Assembly (NCBI GenBank): GCA_905221605.1 | Contig: CAJNDS010002395.1 | Span: 319,001-383,000 of the forward strand | Direction of reading: 5' to 3' | DNA from: Symbiodinium natans | Lineage: Eukaryota; Sar; Dinophyceae; Suessiales; Symbiodiniaceae | Length of the DNA: 64,000 nucleotides | Part shown: in pieces, positions 33,606 through 44,300 of the stretch | Numbering within the stretch: position 1 is the stretch's first letter | Layout: every line of letters begins with the position of its first letter | The notes under the pieces: model-generated | What the model was told of the DNA's origin: nothing | What the model saw: the letters and a program-made list of their open reading frames with translations, nothing else | Databases searched by the model: none | Translations under genes and position numbers: made by a program

Positions 33606-34806
33606 GGAGGAAGGGGGGGGGCAAACTTCTCGGGGGACGGATCTGTTCTTGGCTTCCGAGGCATCTAGGAGAATGGCTTAGATTCTTGGATGCCTTGGGA
33701 CAGAGGCTCGTGGGACTACGTTCCGCGGCGGGGCTAGGAGGATACTACAGCGGGTCTAGAGAACAGTCTGAATAGCCCCCGGAACTTTTTTGGCGGAGAT
33801 CCATGAGGAAACACAAATGAGAACACCAATGAAACACCACAGCTCACGTCCTTTTGCAGATGCTCACAAAAAGCAGATGCTCTCACGGTGGTTTGCAAGG
33901 AAGACGGTCCCACAAGCCATTCCCGCCACGCCTGGAACGCCCAATCGATCCAAACGCCACAGCTGCCCTCCTGGGCTCAAGTTTTGCACCAGCGCTTCTC
34001 TACAATTCGGGTGCCTTTCTGTTGACATTGCGCAACTCTCAATTCTAAGAACTCGCAAGACGGCCTCCCATGATCTGGTTCACAAAAACATCGAGGAACC
34101 GCCAACTCCCTCTGTGCAAAACTCTCACTGAGCAAGCCTGTCAGCACTGGCTGGCGGAGCGCAACAAAAACCCTCGGACCAAAAGCAACAATCGCCGAAG
34201 ACCTTCTCACAGAAACATACATTACGATTGGAATGCATGAGAGCAAAAGATGAGTTCCTACACTACACCCATCCTGCTTCTTTGAAAGGATGTCAAAGGG
34301 CTACTTAGCTACTTCTTCAGATTTGTGGAAGGAAGTGTCTTGTCATGGATCAGCGAGTCAGTCAGCACAAAACATCAGAACATGCAACATGACAACGCTA
34401 CCACCCGGTACTCAGCCAGGCATCCAGCTCATCACACCGCTGCACCAAGGCCTGTCGGTGCGCATCTCAAGGGGGCGAGGCTTCTTTTGAGATATTGCCC
34501 CCAGCTTCCTGGCACTAGAACGGTTTGCGGAGGAACCGACTCAGCGACTCAGCGACTCAGCAGCGATGTAGGACTGCTTTCGCCATAAGGACTTGCCTCC
34601 GGATGGCGGGTTGCCACGTGGCTTGCCAGCAGCTTACTCACATCCGCGTGGCACAAAGCGAAGGTGGACGAAAGCTCCTGCAGTGGGAGAACTGACAGAG
34701 CACTGAAAGCCCAGACGGAAGCCCCCAAAACACACCGCATTGCCGCAATTGCCACGCCACCCCTCCAACCACTGCCAACCACCTGTGCCAACCAACTGTG
34801 CCAACC

Positions 34807-34807
<1 letters not shown>

Positions 34808-34844
<37 letters not shown>
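34808..34844. repeat. C37 homopolymer
   Basis: Uninterrupted run of 37 C, the longest homopolymer in the window. On the minus strand it is a G run starting about 9 nt after the end of the ankyrin exon. Confidence 0.93.
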
Positions 34845-34847
<3 letters not shown>

Positions 34848-34852
34848 TCGAA

Positions 34853-34962
34853 TCTCCGCCTCCTGGAAGTCGGCCTTGCACTCGAGCAGCAGATGCACGT
34901 GCTCAGAGTCCAGGGCCGTGGTGGCCAAGGAGAGCAGCTGCACTTGCCGAGGTTGCCGCGAC
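34853..34962 (-). CDS. Ankyrin-repeat exon, 3' part of the gene at 36143
   Basis: Exon starting after GAG at 34963 and reading VQLLSLATTALDSEHVHLLL then ECKADFQEAE, a near-complete ankyrin repeat (…A…H…LLL…ADF…). It continues in sense the ankyrin motif at the end of the large exon upstream. The intron or introns between (34963 to about 36170) contain no clear further exon. Its donor is not certain. Confidence 0.5.
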
Positions 34963-36142
34963 CTCGAAGGATTCCCTTTTCTCAAGATTTCAAAAAGCAC
35001 TGTTTATTGAAGATGCCTTCAAAAGAATCTCAGGTCAAGAACGCTTTGTTCATATGTGGTCTTGCGATTTTTTGGGGTTTTCGGTTGAGCTCTTCCATCA
35101 TCAACCATTAACTCTGGCTGTGGAGTTTCGAAAAGTAGCAGAAAACATCAGAAAACTGTGCTCATATGACCCAGTGGCAAAGGCGGTGCATCTGGGTGCC
35201 AGGCATGGATGTTGACGCTCGAATCCCCGAATGCCAGGAGGAGCCTGAATTAGCAACTGTGACCAGGGCAGCAGAATGCTGTGAGAATTACACAAGATGG
35301 CACAAGAACACAACAGCAGTTCCAGCGGAACTCCTTCCCAGAATCCGGGATACCACATGAAGTCGGGACAACGCGAGGAAAAAAGGACAATCGTAACATT
35401 TGCTCCTTCTGTGGTCAAGGGGCCGAATCATGGCATAGTTGCTTCCCCAAACAGCGCTCCAGAGAGCATTGCCTCCGTGCGAGAAGTTGTTGAGTATGAT
35501 CTCCCGGTTGGCATCGGCTTTCCGCTCCAGCAAGGCTTCCTTACTTTTGTGCGCTCTGGGCTCATGGCGTGCTCTAAGGTTGCGTGTTGCGTAAGACTTT
35601 AAGATTATGTGGCTGGCTTCCCTAGTTAACAAAAAAACACCTGGAAATACGCAAAAGCATCTTTCGAAGTCTTCAAGAAGTCGAAACAAGTCTAACAAAA
35701 GTCCTACAGAGAGTCTTAAGCAAAGTTAGCATGAAGTCTGACAAGGCTGGAAAGTCTCTTGAGGAAGAGGGGAGGGGGGCGTGGACGGGGAAGGGCAAGC
35801 GGGAGGACTTGTTTCTTCACTACACCTGTTCTAGATGGGAAGGGAAGTCTCTAACAGTCTACACACTTAAAAACAGGTCTCGGGCCAACCCTTACATTTT
35901 GTTTTGCCTCCTTCGTAGACTTCCCCGAAACGTTTTGCAGACTCACGGAAGACGTCTTCCGGACTTTTCTCTGAACAAGTTCCAGATAGACTTGTTCGAA
36001 AGACTTGTCAAAACGTTTTGTTTATTCCATCGGAAAAAGATCTAACTACATAACAACGGCATGAGTCGGCATGAGTTTTAAACGTTCAAAAGTTCTAAGG
36101 GTCGAAATCTACAGGGTCTACGCCTGAGCTTTACCCTTGTAA

Positions 36143-37390
36143 CTAACCGTATCTAACATCGCATATCTTCCTGCAGAGCCCGGCTTCTGCAAAGTCCAAG
36201 GCCTGGCGGTTTCCGGCTAAGCAAAGCACTGGGAAGCGCCCAACAGCCTTGTGCTTCCCAGTGGGGAAGAGGACGTAGCTCGAGTTCACGTCTGCGCTTG
36301 CAGCCACAACAGCCTGGACGATCTCCCTCGCCGACTCGTGCCGGGTCATCTGGTCCACGACGAACATGAGCAGTGGTCCGGCCAAAGTCCTGCTCCGGCC
36401 CGCAGAGCGGTAGATCACAGGCGTGTTGAGCGCCAGGCGGTCCAAGGGGACCGAACACTGCTGCAAAGCTTCCAAAGCATGGTTCAAGGCCTGGACGCCG
36501 TGCGAGGCTGCGGTCCAGACCACTGACGCCAAGCGCAAGAAGAGCTCCGGGCTCCATTGCTTGTCCTCGTCGCAATAAGAGTCTGCGAGCTGGAGGGGTG
36601 GAAAATGCTCCTCCACGTCCAAGGGACCCTCGGGCCAGAAGGGAAGACTCCGCATCGTATCCAGCATCGTGGCCTCGAGGTGCACCGCGGCATCGTGCAT
36701 GGCACAATTCAAGATCAGCTCCGACAGGAGAGTCGCCAAGGCCTGGGGCCCGTGCTTTTGCCAGATGCTCTCCTCACGGCCTGCCAGCGTTGTTGCCGTT
36801 TCTGCCGAGTACGTCCTCCTGGCGGAGACACCCCGAACACCCTCGTGTTGGGCCAAGCCCGACAGCAGCTGCTTCTCCCAATAATGGCGCGCGGTCCAGA
36901 GGTCGTTGGCCCAGTCCGGATCATCCACGCTCGAGAGCGAGCCTCCTCGAAAAGGTCTTTTTGTATCTTCAATGTGGCACTCGACCGCGATGGACTTTAC
37001 AATTGGCCAGGGCCTGTCGGACATCAGGCGGATGCTGACCCTGATGCCTGACTCTTCACACATTAAATGCGGCTGGCGGCTGGAGTACCGGAGAGAAGTT
37101 GTGGAAACCCCACGGTTCAGCAACCGCCGTCTCTTGTGGCATGCATCACTTGGCCACAGAAAGGCCGCCACAGAGTTGTGAAGCAAACCAAAAAGTTGTA
37201 GGTCCTCTTGAACACATCTTTCTAAATTGTATGAAAAGGACGTGTCTTCAAGCCAATCAGGAACTCCAGCGATAACCAGAGGCGTCAACGACGAGGAGTC
37301 CCCCCCCTCCGTTGGGATGCGCCTGAGCAGTATGGAAGCCAACTTTGTATCAGTGAGCCCTGCGACCAAACAACATTGCGGAACCTCCAA
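36143..37390 (-). CDS. Large exon of an ankyrin-containing protein, unassigned
   Basis: Open frame of about 415 codons. The first codon of the frame (37390) is TTG and no early ATG follows, so the true start is probably in an upstream exon. The N-terminal two-thirds is soluble, contains no motif I know, and has several Trp/Leu-rich helices. The last 70 residues look like an ankyrin repeat (VVAASADVNSSYV, then FPVLCLAGNRQALDFA), after which a GC or GT donor probably ends the exon before the nominal stop. Ankyrin repeats serve protein-protein contacts; the function of the rest is unknown. Confidence 0.55.
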   Translation of the reverse strand: MEVPQCCLVAGLTDTKLASILLRRIPTEGGDSSSLTPLVIAGVPDWLEDTSFSYNLERCVQEDLQLFGLLHNSVAAFLWPSDACHKRRRLLNRGVSTTSLRYSSRQPHLMCEESGIRVSIRLMSDRPWPIVKSIAVECHIEDTKRPFRGGSLSSVDDPDWANDLWTARHYWEKQLLSGLAQHEGVRGVSARRTYSAETATTLAGREESIWQKHGPQALATLLSELILNCAMHDAAVHLEATMLDTMRSLPFWPEGPLDVEEHFPPLQLADSYCDEDKQWSPELFLRLASVVWTAASHGVQALNHALEALQQCSVPLDRLALNTPVIYRSAGRSRTLAGPLLMFVVDQMTRHESAREIVQAVVAASADVNSSYVLFPTGKHKAVGRFPVLCLAGNRQALDFAEAGLCRKICDVRYG

Positions 37391-38377
37391 CTATCCTACA
37401 AACTTGCGCATCAGATGCTTACACTGACCATAAACAGACTGCATCCGCATCGCCTGAGCATGAGCGCATCTTGCACAGTGTTCGAGAGATCCATGGCCCT
37501 TGCGCCCACAGCTCCGATCCATCACGGTCGGAGAAGGGTTCAACGCAGAAGCTTATTTGCGAACAGTCCTGATGCAGTATTTTAGGGATCCGTACAGCTC
37601 AGCATAGCTGCGTATAGCTTGGTCTGACATCAACTCTTTTGGGCAGTTCCTGTTCTACAACCAACATGTCACGTGCAGGTGTAAAGTCTCAAGAAGAGCC
37701 AAGCCCGAAACCATGTCTCCACAGACGCATGACATGCGTCACGAATGACGTGGACGTGTCAAAACTTGACTCAATGTCACAGTCAAAGGAGTCAAAGGAG
37801 TCAAGGGAGCCAAAGGAAAGAAAAGTCGGCTGCACAGGGACGGCTCTACAGGCAACAGATGAACCCTCATGGGCTCCAAAGCTTCGTAAGAGACTTCTTA
37901 CATTGCTTTCTAAAAGATATCGACATTTGAAACCACGACAATGTTGTGATATCAGACAGCTTTTGGTGCAAACACCAGGAACCTTCTGGGATTTAACAAA
38001 TGATCAAAAGTGCTCAAGGGCCTGCCGAAGCGCACAAAAACACAGGGCGCTTGTCGCCCCTCATGACTCATGAGCTCTAGCTGTACTCGTTCTTGTCGGG
38101 TTGACTAGATTCCACTACCGCCGCATCCGCACCCTTCGGCAGCTATCGCCTCAAGACTTTAATAAAGTTTCTTGTAGAGCTTCGGGGGTTTGGTTCAACA
38201 GCTGGACCCAAAACCTAAACCCTCAGACCCTCACCCGGACCCCTGGCATGCAGCCCTTGTTAGGCACTTCGTGCAACCGAAAAACATGGTGCTTGCCGGC
38301 CCAAACTCCTGAAAACAGGGCATGCGCCTGCCCAGAGTTTGCACTACGATCAGTCTCGACTCACTTCCTTTGCATTA
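37391..38377. other. Spacer
   Basis: Short frames only; contains short GTCAAAGGA-type direct repeats near 37782-37806. Nothing else supported. Confidence 0.5.
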
Positions 38378-39274
38378 TCAACTGCTGTGCTGCTTCCTCA
38401 CTTCTGGGCGTGGTTTGGTGCACGCACAGCAGGTCGCAAAGATCAACGGCACAGTACCGATGAACAAGCTGTTCAGCTGCACGCCCACTCCACCACCCGA
38501 GGCTGCAATCAAGTTCATGTACCATACCAGCACGGAGGACCAGGCAACATAAGGAATTATGACAATGGACGTCGGCGCCACTGAAAGGACGGGCAACCCA
38601 TCCCATGCAAGGAAGGCGCGGTAGCACAGGGACATCAGAAGGAACCATGACACGTAGTTCTTGGGATCGACACCCAAGACACAGTAGCCCTCGATTGAGC
38701 AAGCGGTGTAGCGGTAGAGGCGCGAGGCCAGCCATGCTGGCTCCGCCGCAGCATCGAGCAGCGTCGCGAAAAGCGCTCCCAACGCAGCCCGGGGCCAGGA
38801 GATGCCCTCCACGTTTTCCGAGCCGTGCGGGCTGCCCAGGCCGCCCAGGCCGCCCAAACCACCGAGGCAGGTGTCTGCCAGAAGCAAAGAAAGGTAGAGG
38901 TGCCATTGCAAGGACATGGGTTGCTGGGCGGGCATGGATCCCACCATAGGCACCTGCATCCTCTCAGGATCCCAGGGATGGTCCCCAAAGAGGATGCCTC
39001 CCAGCGCAGCATCCACATTCTCGGCCGTGCACCAGAAAACCGTCGATGTAGCCAGCAGCTTTAAAGGGGACCAGAAGGAGCCGGAATGCCTCCAGTGAAG
39101 AAGCAGGCTAAAGAGAAAGCCACCCATTGACAGCACCAGCTGGGTGGCTGCCTGTACTGTTGCAGGCGCGATAGGCCTTGTGTCAATCTCCTGGTTTATG
39201 CAACAGCTGACACTCGCCGCAACTCCAGTCAGCACCGTGACCTTCTCGAGTCGGGACAAAGTGCCTAAAGCCAT
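38378..39274 (-). CDS. CruF/DUF422-like polytopic membrane protein (carotenoid-modifying family)
   Basis: Single-exon 298-aa ORF from the ATG at 39274 (MALGTLSRLEKVTVLTG); the TTG upstream is ignored. About seven hydrophobic segments. The order of motifs fits the CruF/bisanhydrobacterioruberin-hydratase family (DUF422): AEN at the end of a helix, GILFGDHPWDPERMQVPMVG, a helix beginning RAALGALFATLLDAAAEP, and GYCVLGVDPKNYVSWF, which parallels the family's G-Y-x-G-V-P-x-x-N-F-x-x-W box. The usual Asp-Pro after the helix is Glu-Pro here. Members hydrate or otherwise modify carotenoid end groups in membranes; the substrate here is unknown. A GGLGGLGGLG insertion sits in a loop. Confidence 0.55.
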   Translation of the reverse strand: MALGTLSRLEKVTVLTGVAASVSCCINQEIDTRPIAPATVQAATQLVLSMGGFLFSLLLHWRHSGSFWSPLKLLATSTVFWCTAENVDAALGGILFGDHPWDPERMQVPMVGSMPAQQPMSLQWHLYLSLLLADTCLGGLGGLGGLGSPHGSENVEGISWPRAALGALFATLLDAAAEPAWLASRLYRYTACSIEGYCVLGVDPKNYVSWFLLMSLCYRAFLAWDGLPVLSVAPTSIVIIPYVAWSSVLVWYMNLIAASGGGVGVQLNSLFIGTVPLIFATCCACTKPRPEVRKQHSS

Positions 39275-42200
39275 GGCAGCGATACTTAAATCGAAGCAAG
39301 TTGACAAAGGGAAGCTTCTCTACTTAGGCACTGACAAGGAGAACGACTCTACTACACATTGGCGCATCCATCGCGAAGTCATTGCACTCTCAGTTTCGAC
39401 TTCCCTGGCACGAGAATGCGGCAAGCAGGCTTTTCATGTCCTGGTACATTTTAGAGTCCAGAAATGGCGGCGAGATTGGTCTGGGTACTCTTTCTGGGCT
39501 TGTGGGCTACTTGAAGACTTGTTGGAGGTGCCCGGATGCTGCCAGTACCCACCGCAATTCGAGCATTTGCCACTTCGTTTCGGACTTGAGGTTGAAGTGG
39601 ACTTGCGTTTCCATTCAACTCCTCTGCCACAAGCTACTGGTAGCAGCACGGGCCATTTTGCAAATACAATGCTTTGTATGACGGGTTTGGAAAGCTTTCG
39701 TCAGGGTTTTGAAACAAACCCTGTTGATGGCATGGTGTCCTTCATCGCAAGCTTGCACAGCTCAAAAGAAGCTTGGGGGAGAGGGCGCAGACGGGGTTTG
39801 GAAAGGAGTCCATTGTTGTTGGGTGAGGGCTGGGGCCGGGGCCAATAGGCTGTTCTTGCAAAAACTCATCGGTTTGAGGGCAATTCCTCTGTGTATGCAT
39901 GTTTAAAGCAAGCTTGCGCAGCATAAAACAAGTGGGGGGCGGGGGGGTTGGAGTGCAGCTCCCGCAATAAACACAATGCCTGGAAAACGGGGTCGTGAAA
40001 AGAATATTTGGATTTTGAAGCAACTCCTTTTGACGACATGGTGTGCTTGAAGTTCATAGCTTTAAAGAAGGGTTGTAGAGCTCAAACAGCGGTGGGGCCC
40101 CCCCCTGCGATTTGCACACACAATGCTCGAATTGTACCAGCAAAGACCCCAGACAGAATGGCGTGTCCAAAGGCGCCCATGTGCCGAGATTTGAGCTGCG
40201 AGGCGTGCTTAGAGACATTCATTGTGGGGCAAGTCCTCCGTCATTTCTCTTTCTCAGCTCCCGGAAGGGGGCTGAGTCACATTAATATCCGTACGATCCT
40301 TGTTGCTGGGAAAGAGTGCCAACTCCCGAGAAAGCAGACTCCGCAGTCACCCACTGAACCCTGGATACAACTCTAAGATTACATTTTGTCGGAATGTGCG
40401 GCGGGAATGGAAGTAGCACAAGCTTTCGGGCCCTGGGCAGCGCAAACCTCTGCGTTCTACAATTGAAAACAGCTGCTTTCTGCAAAGCGCTATGCAACAA
40501 AGCGTACACATGACACTGTCGAGGATGCCCTCAGAAGATATACCCAAACAGTACCCAAACTTGTAAAGATGCCTAATCAATCCTATTCAACGCAAAGCAC
40601 CCGGATCTGCAAAAGCAGTAGTGTGCAACAAATCTCGGAACAGCAACGATGAAACCAGGAGCACCTACACCAATGAAGGCAGAGCGAGATACAGGACAGC
40701 GCAAGAAAACGTTCGGGACACAGATTCCCATGTCGCTGAGCTCTGAAAGTGCAACAAATTCTAACCCTTATCTTAGCAAACTCACACTTCGCGGGATTGG
40801 TGAAAAGACGCTTGCGCGCTCGGGTCCCTCTTGGCATGAAGAATCTTGGAAGGTTTTAGATGAAAGGCTGCATCGGGAAGACTGAAAGATCCTAAAAGGC
40901 TGCTAAAGTGCCTCAGATGTACACAGCTCGAAAACGCCTTGTAACTAATGTCATTGACGCACGGTTTAGGGGTACTCCCATTCAGACTTCTGGACCCTGT
41001 GCCACACAATTCGAATCAGCAAACAGCGTTTTCAACAAGCAGCCCCTCGCACCAACTGCAAAGCAAACTACTCCTTCGCCTTGAAGCAGTCATTGACGCC
41101 TTCCCCTCTGCACGTTGATTGGAGTAAGGAGATTCCTCGAGCTTTGGAAACCTCGCATTGCTGAGCAAAAAGAGCAGCTTCACAGCGACGCGCATGTCGG
41201 CAGGCCAGAGGGCAAGCAGAGCAAGCAGAGCAGCCTGGACATGAACGTGTAGTTAGTGTGTCGTATATGTAGGGAAGGTAGGGCATGTAAGGACTCTGAG
41301 CTTGCTCGCCATCAAGTGGGAAGCAGCGGTGTGTCGTCTATGTGCCCATTCCACCGGCGCAGAAGGCATGCGGCAGGAAGACCCCAAAAGGCATAGAGGA
41401 GGCTTGACAGCCCCGGGCACATAAGGCAGAACGTGGGGGAAGCGCAGGGAAAGCCCTCACAAGGCCAAAGTCTTGACAGGCTTTCGTTCAAGAGGCAAGG
41501 CACAGCGGAGTCGCAAGGCATACCGAAGGCACAGAGAGTACACATGGCACAGTGGGCGGTCGCATGTCATTACGCAGCTCAGAACCTCACGCTTCGCCTC
41601 GAGAATCCGGCCATCGTCTCCCAGGTGACGGAATGCGGCAACAAACCAGGCAGCTCCACCTCGTTCCGCGACATCCGCGACACCGCTAGCCTCGGCAGGC
41701 ACCGAAGCGTGTAGCGTGGCGAGTGTGGCGAATGATGGTGCGATTGGTGTGCTCTCCACCCGTGTTTGGATCCTCAGTGGCTCAAGAGGTCAAGATGACG
41801 ACATATGACGACCATGACAAGATCGGACCCACAACGTTGGGACCCTTGCACTTAGCACCTGTTCTGCTTTGACCGACTGCTGCTTCAGCTGCCTGTGCAT
41901 CAGGAGCTGTCATCTGGCAAAATGGTGGCTTTGGCGATGGGGCAGGGCATTCCTGTGAAGCTGCACGAAGACTTCGCGTCAGAATGGCGGCGCACCTTGA
42001 TGTTCTGCTTCCACAGGCAGCGAGGGACTCGATGTGTCTTGCTGAGACGACGCCAAGACACAGGTATCCTCGTGGCAGTCTTGCACAGGGATATGTACTT
42101 GGAAACTATAGCATAAAAGTTGGCTTCTTGTGATGCAAAAGCCTGGTCGCGGCGTTGAGTGCAGAGAAGTGCGGCGGGGGAGCAGCATTGGTCATGGGAG

Positions 42201-42558
42201 CAGCATTGGTCGTGAGAACCTCGGTCTTTGTGCATCAGCCAAAGTGCGTGTCAAGCAGCCTGCAAACTGTGAACACTTCCTCGGCTGGAAGAGAACCGCT
42301 TGGAGCACCGTTGACAAAGCACCGCAATCGAGCAAATCACTTGCAGCCGGAACAGTCACTGCGGCTGGCTCGGATCCTCACGATGCTTCCTGGGCAAGCT
42401 GTCACGTGACAAGCAGCCGCACGGGCGACATGCACATCGATCACACCGGGCACCGACCGCAGCGCCGCAGGATGCTGCTGAGCTTGAAGCTATCGCGCCC
42501 GACGGATGCGGCTTTGGCTCAACGGCGAACGTCTCGCGCCGGTGGACGTCACACGCGG
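39275..42558. other. No supported gene
   Basis: Short overlapping ORFs in all frames, none with recognisable motifs. Confidence 0.5.
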
Positions 42559-42630
42559 CTGACGGTGAGCCTGACGGTGAGTCTTACGGTGAGTTTTACG
42601 GGAGCCTCACGGGAGCCCTACGGGAGCTGA
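42559..42630. repeat. 12-nt minisatellite, six units
   Basis: Six units of 12 nt (CTGACGGTGAGC and variants, grading to TACGGGAGCCC types). Confidence 0.85.
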
Positions 42631-42841
42631 TCAAAGCCGCCAAGGCGCCTCTCGGCCTTGGCTTGGGCTCGCCGAGGAGACGGCGCGCATGGAGAGCTTA
42701 AAGGCACGCAGCCGCTCCTGCACTTCATTGCACTTCTATAGTGCCCTTGACATTGAGCGGCCACCAGCGAAATGTTGCCATGGTGCAAGGCTTCTGAGAT
42801 TCTGGGGAGGCATGCACAAGCACTGCATGAGCACTGCAGAA

Positions 42842-42903
42842 GGCCTCCGAGCCCTCCGAGCCCTCGGAGCCCTCGGAGCCCTCGGAGCCCTCGGAGCCCT
42901 CGG
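42842..42903. repeat. 9-nt minisatellite GCCCTCGGA
   Basis: Seven units of nine bases, the first units with CCGA in place of CGGA. The period of nine keeps all frames open on both strands, which explains the Ser/Gly- and Pro/Arg-repeat ORFs here. Confidence 0.9.
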
Positions 42904-43917
42904 CCGGTGCTTCCAGCGAAACACTGGCCCTGCACTGCACGGGGACGGGGAATACGGGGACGGGGACGAGGCAAGTTCCCCTTGACTGCCATCAGAGCTG
43001 AGAGCGACTGACGGACAGCAAAGCTGAACGAGTTATGATCAGAACATGCGGCCGCCTCAGGCCAACCTCCGGGCATCCAAGCCGCCGCATCAACGCAGGA
43101 TTCCCAACGCAGGACCATGGCGCAGGCCGCCCTTGCCCCTTCTGGACGCAAGGCTGGTGACGTCACGCCAAACGCGAGGCAACAGGCATGGCTTCCGCGG
43201 TCGCGCGGGCAGAGGTGTCCGGTGCTTCACAGAAACGGCGACTCCCCGCAAAGCACAGGCAGCCGTGCGCAGCCGTGCAAGTGGCCTGCAGTTGAAGGGC
43301 CAGGCAACGGGGACATTTCGGACACGGCTCTTCATGCGGCTTATCTCCTTGAAGCAGACACCCCCCGTGCCGGCTTGTGAACGTGTGCCAGGATGACCTC
43401 CGGGTATCTCAGGGCCGGCACTGCATGCAGACTGGGGGCCGAACGGGAGGCGGTGCCCTTGAAGGGGAGGCACAATGCGACTTGGCTCCTACGCCTACTA
43501 CGCCGGCACCCACGCTTCTCAGCCCTTGGCAAGAGGCCTCCGAGACGTAATCAAAGGCCTTGCCCAGGCTGCTGGCTTGCGAAGCCGAGTCAGGAAGCTG
43601 GAGGAGGGCGGTCTGAGACTTCTGAGCTCTGCAGCTTCCAAGCTTTCAGTCGAAGAGAGCCATCTCGGACTAGAAAGTTGCCAGGGCCAAAGCGCGCGAC
43701 GATAGAATAGGGAAATCGGCCGTCTGCGCACCTGGGATCCCGCTACAGTCACTGTAGCACATGTGCTGCCGAGATGAACTGGATTCTCTAGTCAAGAGAA
43801 AGTCAAGCCACCCATGGCAGTTTATCATTCTGGCAGCTGCAGCATGTGGACAAGGCGGACGAGGCCTGCGCATCTGTCGCATCAGCACACGTCCTGATTC
43901 GGAGACGGGGGTCTTCG

Positions 43918-44300
43918 CAATCAGCTTGGCTCCGTGGGCGGGCAGATGCAGGCGGTCACTGAGCCCGTCAATCAGCAATTCTGCAAGATCGAAACGTCCA
44001 TCTGCACCTGGGTGTCGTCGGGAGGGGTCAAGCATTTAATCTGACTGTTGCTGACATCATGCGTGACTGGAGGAGTCTCTTTCGGAGGGGATTCTTGACA
44101 GAAGCGGCTAAAGAGGCTATTTCACATAGCACCTGTCCCAACTCGGCTATGGGGCTCTCCGGCATCAGTTTGCCTCGGTGGGCAGATGCAGGTAGCCCAG
44201 CGCACGGATTCGCAGCATTTCGCAACTCTGCAAAATCGAAGTGTCCATTTGTACCTGGGAGGTGTCATCAAGGCATCGGGGGTTGCATCTGACTCTGGCC
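43918..44300. repeat. Diverged tandem duplication, period about 245 bp
   Basis: Copy A (43918-44052) and copy B (44163-44300) share blocks such as GTGGGC…CAGATGCAGG, CTGCAA(A/G)ATCGAA and TACCTGGG/CACCTGGG in the same order, with indels. No gene is evident. Confidence 0.6.

Noticed and set aside
39144-39848. 234-codon plus-strand ORF
   Set aside because: Starts antisense to the CruF-like gene and has no recognisable content beyond it.
42842-42903. Short tandem units as a CRISPR-like array
   Set aside because: Nine-base units without spacers; an ordinary minisatellite.
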